Assembly: GCA_963921795.1 (NCBI GenBank)
Contig: OY997657.1
Coordinates: forward strand, 2,999,316 to 3,063,315
Reading direction: 5' to 3'
Origin: Nannobrachium achirus
Lineage: Eukaryota > Chordata > Actinopteri > Myctophiformes > Myctophidae
DNA: 64,000 nt
The notes under the pieces: model-generated
What the model was told of the DNA's origin: nothing
The model's input: the letters and a program-made list of their open reading frames with translations, nothing else
The model's database searches: none
Position numbers and translations under genes: made by a program
In this document: positions 33,985 through 46,973 of the stretch, piece after piece
How positions within the stretch are numbered: the first letter of the stretch is position 1
Layout: every line of letters begins with the position of its first letter

Positions 33985-34708
33985 ACTGTGACCTTAGAAG
34001 TCTATAAAGTGAACCTAGAAGTCTATAAAGTGTAAAGTGACCTTAGAAGTCTATTAAGTGACCCTAGAGTATATAAAGTGACCCTAGAGGTATATAAAGT
34101 GACCCTAAAGTCTATAAAGTGACCCTAGAGGTCTCTAAAGTTACTCTAGAAGTCTATAAAGTGACCCTAGAAGTCTATAAAGTCTATAAGGTGACCCTAG
34201 AGGTCTATAAAGTGACCCTAGAAGTCTATAAAGTCTATAAGGTGACCCTAGAGGTCTATAAAGTGACCATAGAAGTCTATAAAGTCTATAAGGTGACCCT
34301 AGAGGTCTATAAAGTGACCATAGAAGTCTATAAAGTGACCATAGAGGTCTATAAAGTGACCCTAGAGGTCTATAAAGTCTATAAAGTGACCCTAGAGGTC
34401 TATAAAGTGACCCTAGAGGTCTATTAAGTCTATAAAGTGACCCTAGAGGTCTATAAAGTGACCCTAGAGGTCTATAAAGTCTATAAGGTGACCCTAGAGG
34501 TCTATAAAGTGACCCTAGAGGTCTATAAAGTCTATAAAGTGACCCTAGAGGTCTATAAAGTAACCCTAGAGGTCTATAAAGTCTATAAAGTGACCCTAGA
34601 GGTCTATAAAGTGACCCTAGAAGTCTATAAAGTGACCCTAGAGGTCTATAAAGTGACCCTAGAAGTCTATAAAGTGACCCTAGAGGTCTATAAAGTGACC
34701 CTAGGACT
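33985..34708. repeat. 21-bp minisatellite with 12-bp half units
   Basis: About 30 units of GTGACCCTAGAGGTCTATAAA, with occasional 9-12-bp half units GTCTATAAA. The plus strand stays open as VTLEVYK repeats. This is due to unit length; no start context or gene structure supports translation. Confidence 0.9.
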
Positions 34709-34815
34709 ATAATCTGTTGCCCTGTTGGGCAACCACACTAACTAGAACTGCACTGAGGTGCCAACTTGCGATTCGTGCACAAGTAGGCCAATATTAACAA
34801 TAACTAAATTATAAC

Positions 34816-35358
34816 CAGTAAGACTCCCTAATCGGGAGATAAGCAACCGTCAGGTCGCAACGTGATTTTAGGGCAAAATGTGTAGGAGCAGTGTCCAAAA
34901 ATGTGTTTTGCAAGAATCGGCTTCATGGTGGCGCTAGAAGAGGGCCATGTGAGAAGTGATGGGGGAGGTTGTGGTTTGGGGAGGTTGTGGTTTGGACATA
35001 CTGTGTATCGATTTGCGTGATTTTAGGGCAAAATCTGTAGGAGCAGTGTCCAAAAATGTGTTTTAAAAATCAGCCTGAAGGTGGTGCTAAATGGGACAGA
35101 TCCATGTTGATGACATGAGTGTAGAGCAAGTGTGTACCGATTTGCGTGATTTTAAGGCAAAATTCTTAGAAGAGGGCCATGTGAGAAGTGATGGGGGAGG
35201 TTGTGGTTTGGCAGGCAAGGAGTGTGTATGCAAAATTTGGCATGGATTCGGGGCAACGGTTGCGGAGATATGAGCAGGGCAAAAGTGTGATGTGTGACGT
35301 GTGACTGACGGACAGCTGGTGGAGGTTTTGATAGTAACTGCGACCTGGCGGTCGCAAT
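34816..35358 (+). repeat. Dispersed repeat, CCTAATCGGGAG family, long composite copy
   Basis: The fullest spacer copy. It starts AAGACTCCCTAATCGGGAGA and repeats the GGCAAAAT..TAGGAGCAGTGTCC and GGCCATGTGAGAAGTGATGG blocks twice. It ends GCGACCTGGCGGTCGCAATA with a terminal hairpin. Confidence 0.72.
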
Positions 35359-35869
35359 AAGACTCAACAATCATAATCCATGATCCACAGCCTCTCCATC
35401 AGTCCTCCTCTGATCAAACTATTGTGACTCTGCATTCCTTTCAATCCTGTCATGATCTTCATTAATCACTCATCAAGCACATAATCATCTGTTTGGACGA
35501 TCAGGTATGTTTCCATTGTTGGCACACCTTAGACGTTCTCATCAACTCAGACTACAGCACCAGTTTCACCTTTATGGAAACCACAACTATTAAAGCTACG
35601 TTGACAAACTAGTTTAGCTGAAGTTAATCTGGAGGTTTCAGAGAACTTGGAAATAATATTATATTAACACATTAAGACCTGAGGTTGATTCTACCAAAGC
35701 TCTCCTAAAAGTGTTTTGAAACACATGATGTTACTGTAATATCAGTGGATTTCAGAACTTGCAAGGACCCCCAAATTCATATGTATTTGGCCGTGGACCC
35801 CCTAGATTGGCCTATAAAGCTGTCTATTCATTATGTAAGACTTAAGTGATGGATGATTATGTAGACCAG
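35359..35869. other. Spacer with one AAGGACCCCC repeat fragment
   Basis: 35755-35815 matches the AAGGACCCCCAAATT / TATTTGGCC dispersed repeat. The rest is unassigned. Confidence 0.5.
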
Positions 35870-36265
35870 TGGTTCTCAACCTTTTCAGGCCGCGACCCCC
35901 AAAACGACCATATTTTAAGGGACCCCCCCCCCCCCCCACCCTGACGAGCACTAAGAGTTGAGGCATTACATTTTGTTCTATTGTGAAAATAGCTGAGCTA
36001 CATGCTCACTACAACGTTACGAGGCGTTGTGAGCATGTAGATCTGCTATTTTCACAATTTCTGCCTCTAATATTTGACAATTTGGCCAATGTTTAATTTG
36101 TCATTTTAGAGGTATTAAAAAGTCCTTAAATTGTCACTTTAGAAATGTGCAGATACCCTCTATACATTTAAACATTATGTTGGTTTGTTTACTGTTGAGT
36201 GAGAAAACAATATTAAGTTAATCATCTGGGGACCCCCTGGGGGTCCCGACCCACAGGTTGAGAAC
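35870..36265. repeat. Dispersed TTCAGGCCGCGACCCCC element with internal hairpin
   Basis: AGTGGTTCTCAACCTTTTCA at the left end pairs with CACAGGTTGAGAACCACTGA at the right end, so the element is complete with inverted ends. A (C)n tract lies near 35923. The GAGCTACATGCTCAC / GAGCATGTAGATCTGC hairpin is internal. Confidence 0.72.
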
Positions 36266-37009
<744 letters not shown>

Positions 37010-37356
37010 TAGAGGGTAAAGCCCTTTGCACACAGGTACGTTTAACCGCACGGATAAAACGGACAATATATATTTTTTTAAAGAAAACAATGATTCTCTA
37101 CGACCTCATGCACACCGGCTCCGAATTAGCCGTGCGACGAGTGGCTGCCGCTGTGCGTTTTTTTCTCGATCGAACCCAGTTCGATTCGTGCGTCTTGTCG
37201 CATGCGGTAAAAAACTCATCACTCCTTTTATGACTCCTTTTTGGATCCGCAGCGCCGATTCCGCACAGCCTTGCACACCAAATCCAATGCGTTTTATTCA
37301 TGCCGCAAACGAAAAAAACGCAACTGTCCTGTGTGCAAAGGGCTTTAACCCTCTAA
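37010..37356. mobile_element. 347-bp MITE with 25-bp terminal inverted repeats
   Basis: TTAGAGGGTAAAGCCCTTTG at the left end and CAAAGGGCTTTAACCCTCTA at the right end are near-perfect inverses, extended by CACAC/GTGTG. The GC-richer interior has further partial self-complementarity. No transposase is present. Confidence 0.8.
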
Positions 37357-38330
37357 GGCCCAAAAATAGAAATACTTGAAATAAAAAAATGAAAAAAATC
37401 AGATGGTGTTGTAGGAGTCTTAATCAGAGGAAAATGTAATGTGTTTTTTTTTTTTTTTAAAGAAATGTTTTTGTAAGGTTTCATAGCCATAAATCATAAA
37501 TCATAAATCATGCTCCAATTTACATATGGGGGATATTTTTCACAATAATAACATATGTACATGTTCTAGACATTCTATGATCACCAAAAAAAAATTGTAC
37601 AGCTATTTGTATGTTTTTGTGAGGAATAGCTTCCATGAAAAAGTGAGATGTTGTTCGTCAAAACTCTGGAATGTCAGCGGGTGTGGCGGGTGTGAATGTC
37701 AGCCCCTGTGGGGGGTATTTATATGCAAATATTGTGGCCAATGGCATTGTAATACTAAACATTATAATCCAATGGTGATGTTTAGGTGGTAGGGGGAGCT
37801 AAAATAAAATGATTTAAACCTTTTTTTTTTGGATAAAATACAAACGTTGTAATATTACAACAGTGGGCTCTAGAGGGTAAAGGATGCTATTACAGCTTGG
37901 TTACAAACGTGTTCATATCTGGAAGCCTCAGTAATGTCCATAAATCACTTCCTGCAGATTGTAGGAATGCCCAAGCCAACTGCTAAGACATTGGCAACAT
38001 ACTGTTCATTGTCTGTAATAATTGGCAGTCTGTAGCCATGATCTGTACCATGAAATATGGTTGTTGAGCTTTCCACGTTGGTGCGTCTACCATTGCTTGT
38101 GTTCAATAATTTCTGAATTTCTGAAAAATGTGAACGCAAATAAAGATGTTAAATGTGTGCTGTAGGACAAAAGTAATCTTTTGGTCATCTTCTGAAATAA
38201 TTGTAGTCGAACCTCCATGTATGCTGTAACACTAACATACAATGGAACACACTGACTGATCAATTAGCACACATAGTTGAAATACAAGAAAAAACATACA
38301 TCTGTATAACATATTATTGTGCAGGAGAAG
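37357..38330. other. A+T-rich spacer without recognised content
   Basis: Homopolymer runs (T15 near 37450) and a short CATAAAT triplication near 37495 are present. No gene is supported. Confidence 0.5.
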
Positions 38331-38592
38331 TTAAAGGAGCTATAGTCAACTTTTTCTTGAAAAACGGATGCTAAAATAAAAATAATGTTTCGAAAATATT
38401 TTATAAAAGAATAGCCTACACTTCATATGTGTTTCTATTCAAAAATGACCACAAAAATAATAATGATGATGATGATAAAATAATAATTTTGGCCATTGTC
38501 AGACCGACACTTTGTTTACATTCTAGTCTATAGACTAGGATGTAAACAAAGTGTCGGCCCTACAATGAAAAAGTTGACTATAGCTCCTTTAA
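38331..38592. mobile_element. 262-bp MITE with TTAAAGGAGCTATAG ends
   Basis: The terminal inverted repeat TTAAAGGAGCTATAGTCAAC pairs with the right end. Inside is a second near-perfect palindrome (ACACTTTGTTTACATTCTAG ... about 38511-38557). A second copy, in opposite orientation, sits in copy B at 61905-62157 and is missing from copy A. Confidence 0.85.
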
Positions 38593-38599
38593 GAAGCCT

Positions 38600-39220
38600 A
38601 TAAAGAACTTCCCCTAATTTATAAAAACAGACATAAATATACATATTTAAAAAATAAAACAATTATACAATATGTTCAATAAACATGCTTAAATATAATC
38701 TACATACAATAAAGAACATAAAGTACATGCATATATACTACAAACTATCTACAGACCTAGTGTACACACAACCAAATACACATTTATCAACTACATTTTA
38801 GCTATGAGCATTTGTTGGTCGTTGGCTTTAAAGACCTGTAATGAAGATCCTTTACGCCTTGGATCGGCGGCATTCCATAACTTAGCTCCTCTGTATCTTA
38901 TTGCAAACTGCCTGAGGGAAGTACGACAATAAGGTACATGAAGGTCTTTTGATTGCCGTGTGACATATGAATGAATATCAGAATTGAATGAAAAGAAACT
39001 ATTAAAAAAATATTATTCGGAAGATTGCATTGATCATAGATACATTTATACACAAATATACATATCTGTAAAGAATGAACCTCGGACACAGACACAATGT
39101 TTAGTTTCTTGAAGAGAGGAGCATATATGCTGTGTGCCGGTTGCTTTCTTACGTTTTGAATGAACGGGCAGCTTGTGAGACTAACGTCATAGGAAGAGGC
39201 CGACGTCACCACAGCTAATG
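38600..39220 (-). pseudogene. 3' relic of an L2/CR1-group LINE ORF2
   Basis: The minus strand encodes HSIYAPLFKKLNIVSVSEVH, then after a frameshift IHSYVTRQSKDLHVPYCRTS and LRQFAIRYRGAKLWNAADP. These match the conserved C-terminal block of fish L2-type reverse transcriptase proteins. The 3' part to ~38600 would be its UTR. At least one frameshift breaks it. Confidence 0.72.
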
Positions 39221-39369
39221 TCACGACAGTCCCGGACACAACGGCCCATACAAGGAGATATGCATGTGTGTCGTGTTTGATACCAATTCACTGCACAGCA
39301 TGTCTGAGGCGCCCTACACACAGTTGCGACAGCTATCGTGTCCCTGTAGTCTGAGATTGTGGGGGGGAG

Positions 39370-39520
39370 GGGCAGATCCAATGCATTGTCAATGGAAGGT
39401 TTTTTTTTTTTTTTGTCGTTGCCGTGTCTCTTGGCCAAAAGACAGCCTGTGGTTGAGCTAGAGACACGGTAACGACAAAAAACCAAACAACCTTCCATTG
39501 ACAATGCATTGGACCTTTCC
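39370..39520. mobile_element. Foldback element with ~60-bp arms
   Basis: GATCCAATGCATTGTCAATG...GTCGTTGCCGTGTCTC pairs with GAGACACGGTAACGAC...CATTGACAATGCATTGGA across a ~40-bp loop. It has no coding content. Confidence 0.75.
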
Positions 39521-39555
39521 CTTCCCCCCCTCAAGATGTTTCACGCATATGTGTG

Positions 39556-39585
39556 AGTCCAGAGAGAGAGAGAGAGAGATAGAGC

Positions 39586-39647
<62 letters not shown>

Positions 39648-39650
39648 GAG

Positions 39651-39719
<69 letters not shown>

Positions 39720-39785
39720 GACTGAGTGTGGGATCAGTGACAGATGAGTTTCATTCTTGTTCTGACACGTTTTGTAAGAATTTAT

Positions 39786-39816
<31 letters not shown>

Positions 39817-39860
39817 TGCGTGCGCGCGTGCGTGCGGCGCGCGTGCGTGCGTGCTGCTCA
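39556..39860. repeat. (GA)n and (GCGT)n microsatellites
   Basis: (GA)n with occasional GC occupies about 39556-39717. (GCGT)n and (GC)n occupy about 39788-39855. Confidence 0.9.
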
Positions 39861-40084
39861 GTCACTGTGAGTTGTCTAGATAAGAGTGGTGGATCCATGC
39901 ATGCATGGTGTAAAGTAACTTAGCACATTTACTCAAGTAGGCCTGTTTACCATCATTAAAGTTTTTAGGTATATTTCTTTACTCTACTGAAGTATTTCAA
40001 ATTGTACTTTTACTTTTACTCCGCTACATCTCAAAGGCAAATATTATACTTTTTACTATGTTGCTCCACTTCAGCCCTATACAG

Positions 40085-40455
40085 TATACCAAGGGTCTTC
40101 AACAGGGGGTCCGGGACCCCTAGGGGGTCTTCATAGTAACTTCAGGGGGTCCTCCACATTTTTTTTTTTGTGATAGAATTTTTTTTTTCCATTTATATTA
40201 ACCACTTGAACCCTAGCGTCCATATCCTGAGAACTTTAAAGAGCTTTGGTGTAGAGGGGAAAAAGAGCAGACTAAGTACAGAGTGAAAGGTCTTGACGAA
40301 AGTATTGATGCGATCAAGTGGTTAAATATCTGAAAACACAAGTTGACATGAATCCAAAATACCCTGACACTATATGGTATAAAGGGGTTGTGGGGGTCCC
40401 TGCTTCATCTCTCTCGACTAAGGGGTCTTGGCCTGAAAACGTTGAAGACCCCTGC
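40085..40455. repeat. Dispersed GGTCTTCAACAGGGGGTCC element
   Basis: The left end GGGTCTTCAACAGGGGGTCC and right end AAAACGTTGAAGACCCC are inverted. It contains GGTCCCTGCTTCATCTCTCT, the source segment of the 490-1222 array. Related copies are at 18530-18780 (fragment), 45725-46090 and 60120-60555. Confidence 0.7.
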
Positions 40456-40602
40456 AGTATACGCTGTGTTTTCCCTATATTTGAAAATAGCAACACGTGT
40501 GCTTGTAGATGTGCTACTTTCAAAGGATTTGTATACATTGTGTTCATTTGAAAACTAGTGAAATGGGACATTCTGTATAAATATAAGAGTATACTGTCTA
40601 CT

Positions 40603-41122
40603 AGGGGCACGGTGGCGCAGTGGTTAGCGCTTCGCCTCACAGCTAGAAGGTCCTGGGTTCGATTCCCGCCGGGGGACGCTGTGGGTGCTGGGGGGCGTGT
40701 TTCTCCCTCCGCGTCATCAGCGCCCACACCCTAGGTGGGGTCGGCGATAGGGCCTTTCTGTGTGGAGTTTGCATGTTCTCCCCGTGTCTCCTAGGGTTGA
40801 TACCCTCACAAAAACATGCAGTAATCCTGGTCTCAATAATGCCTCCCCCTGGCCAGCCGGGGTGCTTGATGGAGGGGAAAGGAACTGGTTGGAATAACGT
40901 GTTCCTTCCACGCGCTACGTCCATCCCGGGGAAATCCCCCCTCTCAGGTGTAAAGAAACAACTTGGACTACTCATGCATTGAAGGAAGCATGAGGTCAGT
41001 CCGTTGTCTCCCCAGGCGCGGCAGAGGGAGAGCAGAGCCCAGGATTACATAGGCAATTTGGAACTGGGTGAAAAAGGTTTGCAAAATCGTGGGATGAAAA
41101 TTATAGGTAAAAAAAAAAAAGT
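40603..41122 (+). mobile_element. tRNA-derived SINE, ~520 bp, with 14-bp target duplication
   Basis: The head has pol III promoter boxes: A-box-like TGGCGCAGTGG (40613-40623) and B box GGTTCGATTCC (40656-40666). The body contains TGTGTGGAGTTTGCATGTTC TCCCCGTGTC, seen in many fish SINEs. It ends in poly-A at 41108-41120. GTATACTGTCTACT flanks it at 40589-40602 and 41123-41136, a perfect target-site duplication. It sits inside an ACTTTTACTC-family repeat. Confidence 0.88.
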
Positions 41123-41559
41123 GTATACTGTCTACTTTTGGAACATTTTCATGCCAATACTTTTGTACTTTTTCTCAAGTGAACTCTGAATAACTAAAGT
41201 GACACACACACACACACCTCTGGCCAGATGCCAGAACACGAAGCAGCTCCCTGATGCTTGGCTGCACATGGTGTCACCTGTACTGAAATAGCTGATCTCG
41301 AAAAAAAGGAAAGAGAACGAGATCCTACGGCAGTTCATGTTCTGAGCTCGTGCCAATTCTCATCCCCTGAAACGCACGTGTCACTCAACACCCTGACCTC
41401 TGATGACATTTGTCAGGTCGTCAAGTTCTTGTGCTGTTTTTCCACTGTGAGCACATGTCACGTCTCACACTTTTTTGTATCGGCACTGCACTGATAGTAG
41501 TAGTATTGTAAGCAGGGCAGGAATGTCATGGAGGCCATGAAGTCCATGGCCGTCGTTGC

Positions 41560-42700
41560 CCCTCAGTTTGGCCTTAATGCCCCTCAAACCAATGACATGA
41601 CCTGAGACCACAGTGGCCTTAATGCCCCTCAAACCAATGGCATGACCTGAGACCACAGTGGCCTTAATGCCCCTCAAACCAATGACATGACCTGAGACCA
41701 CAGTGGCCTTAATGCCCCTCAAACCAATGGCATGACCTGAGACCACAGTGGCCTTAATGCCCCTCAAACCAATGGCATGACCTGAGACCACAGTGGCCTT
41801 AATGCCCCTCAAACCAATGGCATGACCTGAGACCACAGTGGCCTTAATGCCCCTCAAACCAATGGCATGACCTGAGACCACAGTGGCCTTAATGCCCCTC
41901 AAACCAATGGCATGACCTGAGACCACAGTGGCCTTAATGCCCCTCAAACCAATGGCATGACCTGAGACCACAGTGGCCTTAATGCCCCTCAAACCAATGG
42001 CATGACCTGAGACCACAGTGGCCTTAATGCCCCTCAAACCAATGGCATGACCTGAGACCACAGTGGCCTTAATGCCCCTCAAACCAATGGCATGACCTGA
42101 GACCACAGTGGCCTTAATGCCCCTCAAACCAATGGCATGACCTGAGACCACAGTGGCCTTAATGCCCCTCAAACCAATGGCATGACCTGAGACCACAGTG
42201 GCCTTAATGCCCCTCAAACCAATGACATGACCTGAGACCACAGTGGCCTTAATGCCCCTCAAACCAATGACATGACCTGAGGCCACAGTGGCCTTAATGC
42301 CCCAACTGACTGGACCACTTTCTCCTGTATCTCTTTGTGGTGAATATGTAGACCAGTAGACACCGGTGTATCTTTCTTGTCAAGCAGACACCAGTGTATT
42401 TAGTTTAGATTCTGAAATCTTAACTCCCCTGAGTCCCCATCTTTAAACCAATCCAGTGACTTTGATTGGTGCAGGGCTGAGCATGGATCAGATTGTAAAT
42501 ACCATAATTTATCTATTTCACTGCAGATTAGGTTATCATCCCTAACCCTTAAATTCAACAAATTCTTTCAATGGACTAAAATCTTGTTTTATTTGATGGC
42601 CTTCCTGCCCTGGCATTTGGCCTTTGTGTGCCCTCAAAAATGTCCAACACCAAAGGCCAAGTGGCCTTGCTGCTAAAATGACCAAATTCCAAGTTTGATT
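41560..42700. repeat. 45-bp minisatellite (about 16-17 units) with 400-bp flank
   Basis: Same unit as at 32570, in the same orientation, with units almost identical except GGCATGA/GACATGA. The flank 42302-42700 (ACTTTGATTGGTGCAGGGCT, CAAAGGCCAAGTGGCC) matches 32990-33300. The minus strand is open across the array as a 15-residue repeat, again explained by period. Confidence 0.9.
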
Positions 42701-42769
42701 GTAAGTATTGTTATTTGTGTTGTGAGACACTTGTGAAGCACAGATTGTTATGGATGTTTTCCTTACCTC

Positions 42770-42890
42770 CGTTTACCGTTGCTCTGTATCCTTTTATTTC
42801 CTACATTTCGATCCCACGATTTAGTAACCCATTTTTCACCCAGTGCCAGTTGCCTAAGCTGTAATCCTGGGCTCTGCTCTAAATTAATAA
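42770..42890 (-). repeat. 3' fragment of the same SINE type
   Basis: The minus strand reads GAGCAGAGCCCAGGATTACA ...ACTGGGTGAAAAA...AAATCGTGGGAT, matching the tail of the SINE at 41030-41105. Confidence 0.65.
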
Positions 42891-43229
42891 TGTTGGGGGG
42901 AAATGGAAAAAATGTAATACAATAAAAAAATATATATTAAAGATAATTGAAAAAGGTTAATGAAAAAACACGGCCTGCTCACATATTAGGATGATATTAT
43001 GACTGAGTCACCAGAAAGAATAATGGGTGTTTTTTAATGAATCTATCATGGTTAAAACGGAGTTTGAAGTCACAATGGGTGTGTATGGGGAGAGGGCCTG
43101 GAGGAGGAGGGCCTGGTAACATTTACATCAAATATCTAAATACTGAATGAAGCAAATTAAAAACTGTTCAGGGTGTTCATAAAAGCCTGTTTAGACAATA
43201 AAATTACCCAAACAGATTTAAAAAAAAAA
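42891..43229. other. Spacer without recognised content
   Basis: A+T-rich; no gene or repeat is recognised. Confidence 0.5.
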
Positions 43230-43380
43230 GTCTACCACAGATATTTGCCACAGATACTTTTATCTGTGGCAAATATTTTTTTTTATCTGTATCTACCATC
43301 CACTTTGCATGGAAAAATATCTGGAGAAATATCTCCAGATATCTGTTATCTGGCCCAGTGGGAATGGGCCTTTAGGCAGG
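43230..43380. mobile_element. Foldback element, diverged copy of the 31335 type
   Basis: The right end GGCCCAGTGGGAATGGGCCT and the internal ACCATCCACTTTGCATGG match the 31335-31523 element. The left arm is degraded. Confidence 0.6.
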
Positions 43381-43652
43381 CAGTGGACCTAAAGCAAAAA
43401 AAACATTAAAAACTATATAATGTAATTGTTTTTACTAATATCGTAGGTAATATTCGAGGTATTCAACAACATTATCGAATATCGAAGGTTTTCCTAATAT
43501 CGCCCAGCTTTAGAGATGCAATATCACACATGCACACACGCATGCACGCACACACACACGAAACCTTCATTATTTTGAGATTAATGTAAAATGACATTTC
43601 AATTTACCTTTTTCTGTTGTGATGCTCTGCCTCATGCATACTGATCACCCCC

Positions 43653-43658
<6 letters not shown>

Positions 43659-43715
<57 letters not shown>

Positions 43716-43724
43716 ATCTCTCTC

Positions 43725-43768
<44 letters not shown>

Positions 43769-44118
43769 CACACACAGGGAAAGCATTCAAGGATCACAAA
43801 TATTGTAGGTGCAGTAAAGGTTACAAGGCCACTATATTTACACACTCACTCCAGAGGACCACTATATTTACACACTCACTCCAGAGGACCACTATATTTA
43901 CACACTCACTCCAGACGACCACTATATTTACACACTCACTCCAGAGGGCCACTATATTTACACACTCACTCCAGAGGACCACTATATTTACACACTCACT
44001 CCAGAGGACCACTATATTTACACACTCACTCCAGACGACCACTATATTTACACACTCACTCCAGAGGACCACTATATTTACACACTCACTCCAGAGGACC
44101 ACTATATTTACACACTCA
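43659..44118. repeat. (TC)n microsatellite followed by a 30-bp array
   Basis: (TC)n occupies 43659-43765. About 9.5 units of GGACCACTATATTTACACAC TCACTCCAGA occupy 43831-44118. Both strands stay open because the unit is 30 bp; no gene is implied. Confidence 0.9.
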
Positions 44119-44984
44119 ATACAATTTTAACTTTTTCCCTGTAAATGTGTGCCCTACTTCATCATTCTAGTATGTCTAGTAAGAGTAGCAAACACTTGTA
44201 GATCTTCTGTTTTTTGCTGTTTTTGAATTGGAATCCTGAAATGTAAATTTTTTTAGTTTTAGGTTTGTTTTTTCAAATGCCTTTTGTTATACTTATGTTA
44301 CCTTTATGAAATAAATTGGACACAAAAGAAAAATAACATTTTAATACTAGTCATTAAACGGACTAAATAAAAGCAGGTCATGTTTGCATGTTTGGACCCA
44401 CAAGCCCAAAAGCTCAAGGAATAGGGTTGAACCTGTGATTTTCTGCCTTCATTTTTATTTCTGTTTTATCTATTAGTTTGGTCATTAAGGTCCACAGAAT
44501 GAGAGGCCTGCTCTGCTGGAAACATCGAGAAAAAAAGTTATGGCCATTTAATTTGTATATTCACTGTCCCATCGACATCGAAATATTCAAAAAAGAAGAA
44601 AATAAATCTTCTTTAAGTAGCATGTGAGGGGTCAAACTAGGGGATCTTCATGATTCTGAATCCATTGCAAGCATTTGTTTTGCATGAAAAACATTCCTTG
44701 GGCTAAATTTCAGCCCCTCAAAACTGTGAAAATACATCACTTTTCACAGTTTAAAGCCCGACACGTTGTGAGCTTGGAGGTGGGCTATTTTCGCTGCTTG
44801 ATGCCACACTGAACTAAGCACAGTAACAGTTTTGGATGATGTTTTCCTCCGACGAGGATATCATAATATTGTTCATTTCTGATACTTTATCAGGATTCAA
44901 CAGATCTACAGATCTGCTCTAGAAGCTGGAAACGCAGCACGGGGAGCTTGTAGATCTGCTACTTTTGTTGCTTTTGTGTGACGC
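44119..44984. repeat. Spacer with half foldback element
   Basis: 44600-44712 matches one arm of the 1-295 foldback (GTGAGGGGTCAAACTAGGGG, ATTCTGAATCCATTGCAAGC). The hairpin motif GAGCTTGTAGATCTGC recurs near 44755-44785 and 44890-44968. The rest is unassigned. Confidence 0.55.
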
Positions 44985-46230
44985 TGCGATCAGGCACGTC
45001 GTGCACACATAGACATCAAAAGGGGCTTGAGCCCCTGCCCTTTCTGTCTGTGTAAAAAGTTCCCTCTCCAGACATGAGTGCAGTTTTTACTATGGTGAAA
45101 GAAATGCAAATGCCCCCTCTTCCCATGCCATACCTGAAGGCAGCATTCAAGAGAATTGCCCTCTCTGTTTAGAAATCCACTGCTGTTACGCCACATCTGC
45201 AGTATTTGTGCTTAGTTCAGTGTGGTATCAAGCAGCGGTTGCGCGGTGGCAAACAGCTGTCACCTTAAAGAAGATCTGATTAAAAGTCAGATTTCATCCG
45301 TTTACGTGATGACACATGATCACATGATCACCGCGGTGGAAGGAGTTTACTCACAGGTTTTACATATCAATACTGCAATGTAGAAATACTCTGTTACAAG
45401 TAAAAGTCCATAATTCAACATGTACTTGAGGGTAAAAGAACAAAAGTATTGGTGTCAAAATGTACCATGCAGAACGTCCCATTTCACACATTTTCAAATA
45501 TTTTGAAAATATCTATCTATAAATATCTACAATTTAACAATGTGAGCTTGTAGATCGGCTATTTTCAAATGGCTGTGTAGATATGGGGCTCAAAAACTGC
45601 TACTTTTCAGGATTAAAATAAAATAAAAAAGCAACAGTAGCAGATCTACAAGATCTACAAGATCCAGCTTGTAGATCTGCTACTTGTGTTGCTTTAGCGT
45701 GACACTGTATTGTGATCAAATAGAGCAAGGGTCTTCAACAGGGGGCCTGGAACCCCCAGGGGGTCCTCAGAGTTACTACAGGGGGTCCTCTTTGTGTGAT
45801 CTTTCTGTTTTTATATTAACCATTTTAACCCTATAGCGTCCATATTCAGAGAATTTTAGCCAGAAATAGCAGATCTACAAGCTCACAACGCCTAAGGGAA
45901 AGGTCAAGTTTATTAAGTATTGACGGTTCAAGTATTTAATATCTGAAAACACAAATCGACATGAATTCAAAACACACTGATGATTGTTCTGTCAAACGAT
46001 GAAACTATATGGAATCTATGAACAGGTGGTGGGGGTCCCTGCTTCATCTCTCTCAACTAAGGGGTCCTCGGCCTGAAAACGTTGAAGCTGAAATAGTGTT
46101 AATGTATACAATATGGAGATACACAGTTTCTGCCCCGAGAGCAACGATATGTGCTGTACTGAAAAAGCTGACGATTCAGCATGTTTTCATTTGTTTTAAT
46201 GTGGGGTGAGAGGAGGAGTCAGGTCCCTGC
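44985..46230. other. Upstream flank of copy B; inner end of the right arm
   Basis: Pairs with the 18190-19930 flank in reverse complement (GAGCCCCTGCCCT, CATGCCATACCTGAAGGCAG, CACCGCGGTGGAAGGAG). It contains the 45725-46090 GGTCTTCAAC element and an AGATCTACAAG hairpin at 45636-45688. No gene is seen. Confidence 0.7.
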
Positions 46231-46233
46231 AGA

Positions 46234-46375
46234 GTGGGCGGGGCCAGGGCTAAGCCCCACCCCTTACATAACAGCACAGCAGTATAAATGTTGGCAGCGC
46301 AGCGTTGGCTCCTCACCTTCCTGAACAACTCAGAGGTCTTCTGGTGACAAGCATCAAGCATCCACCTGACAACAG
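46234..46375 (+). promoter_or_regulatory. Copy B core promoter and noncoding exon 1
   Basis: GC box GTGGGCGGGGCC at 46234-46245, TATAAAT at 46283-46289, predicted start near 46313, exon 1 donor CAACAG/GTAACA at 46375. This matches the copy A promoter in mirror image, with small changes around the second G-rich block (CCCCACCCC here, GGGGCGGGGC there). Confidence 0.75.
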
Positions 46376-46416
46376 GTAACACCCTCTACTGGAGCGCATG
46401 GGCACTGGAGGAACTG

Positions 46417-46806
46417 ATTGATTGAAGACTTTATTGTCAGTTTGCATAGGTAAAGGTACAGTTTCATGACGGTACAGTTCACTGGTACAAGGTCAACTAA
46501 AAGGAGATCCCAGAAAAGACTAAGATTATTTCCATAGGAAACCATTGAAGTATCTCTCTCATATAACATTGAATGACAGACGGATAGAACACAGTACTAT
46601 GCAGTAGAGAAAATAGCAAATAAAAATAAAATAAACGGTGCAAAAAATATATACAGTAGGTAAATACAAAGAAGGGTCAGGGGAGGCTGGGCTAGGTTTG
46701 TTATTGCCAGTTGCGAATGGCTGCCGCCTGTAAGTGTTTTTTCAGGGCGATTTTAAAGGATGCTAGGGAACCACACTCCTTTAAGGCCTTCGGTAGGGCG
46801 TTCCAA
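46417..46806 (-). pseudogene. L2-like LINE 3' fragment, copy B only
   Basis: The minus strand reads WNALPKALKECGSLASFKIA, then a stop, a UTR and a terminal (CAAT)n. It lies between CACTGGAGGAAC and AAGATGTTTAACAG, which are contiguous in copy A (17343-17375), so it inserted into intron 1 after the duplication. Confidence 0.78.
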
Positions 46807-46973
46807 ACAAGATGTTTAACAGTAAAAGTGCAAGTAGGCCTACTGTAATACACATTTACAAAACTTGAGTAAAAGTATGAACATTTTTTGGAAAATGTTT
46901 GATAATAGCAGATCTAAAAGCTCACACACGACGCGTTGTGAGCTTGTAGATCTGCTATTTTCACAGAACGTTT

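Noticed and set aside
34119..34712. Open frames of VTLEVYK repeats
   Set aside because: 21-bp tandem repeat read through; half units change phase and there is no gene context.
40603..40680. Possible tRNA gene
   Set aside because: A and B boxes are present, but no full cloverleaf is evident and it is the head of a 520-bp SINE with target duplication and poly-A.
41465..42286. 273-codon minus-strand open frame made of HAIGLRGIKATVVSG repeats (and the similar one at 32340-32972)
   Set aside because: The frame is explained by a 45-bp unit length. It has no splice structure, promoter or family match, and the unit is a known-type minisatellite.
43831..44118. Regular 30-bp repeats that might look like a CRISPR array
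   Set aside because: Units are contiguous with no unique spacers, and the surrounding DNA is vertebrate with introns and LINEs.
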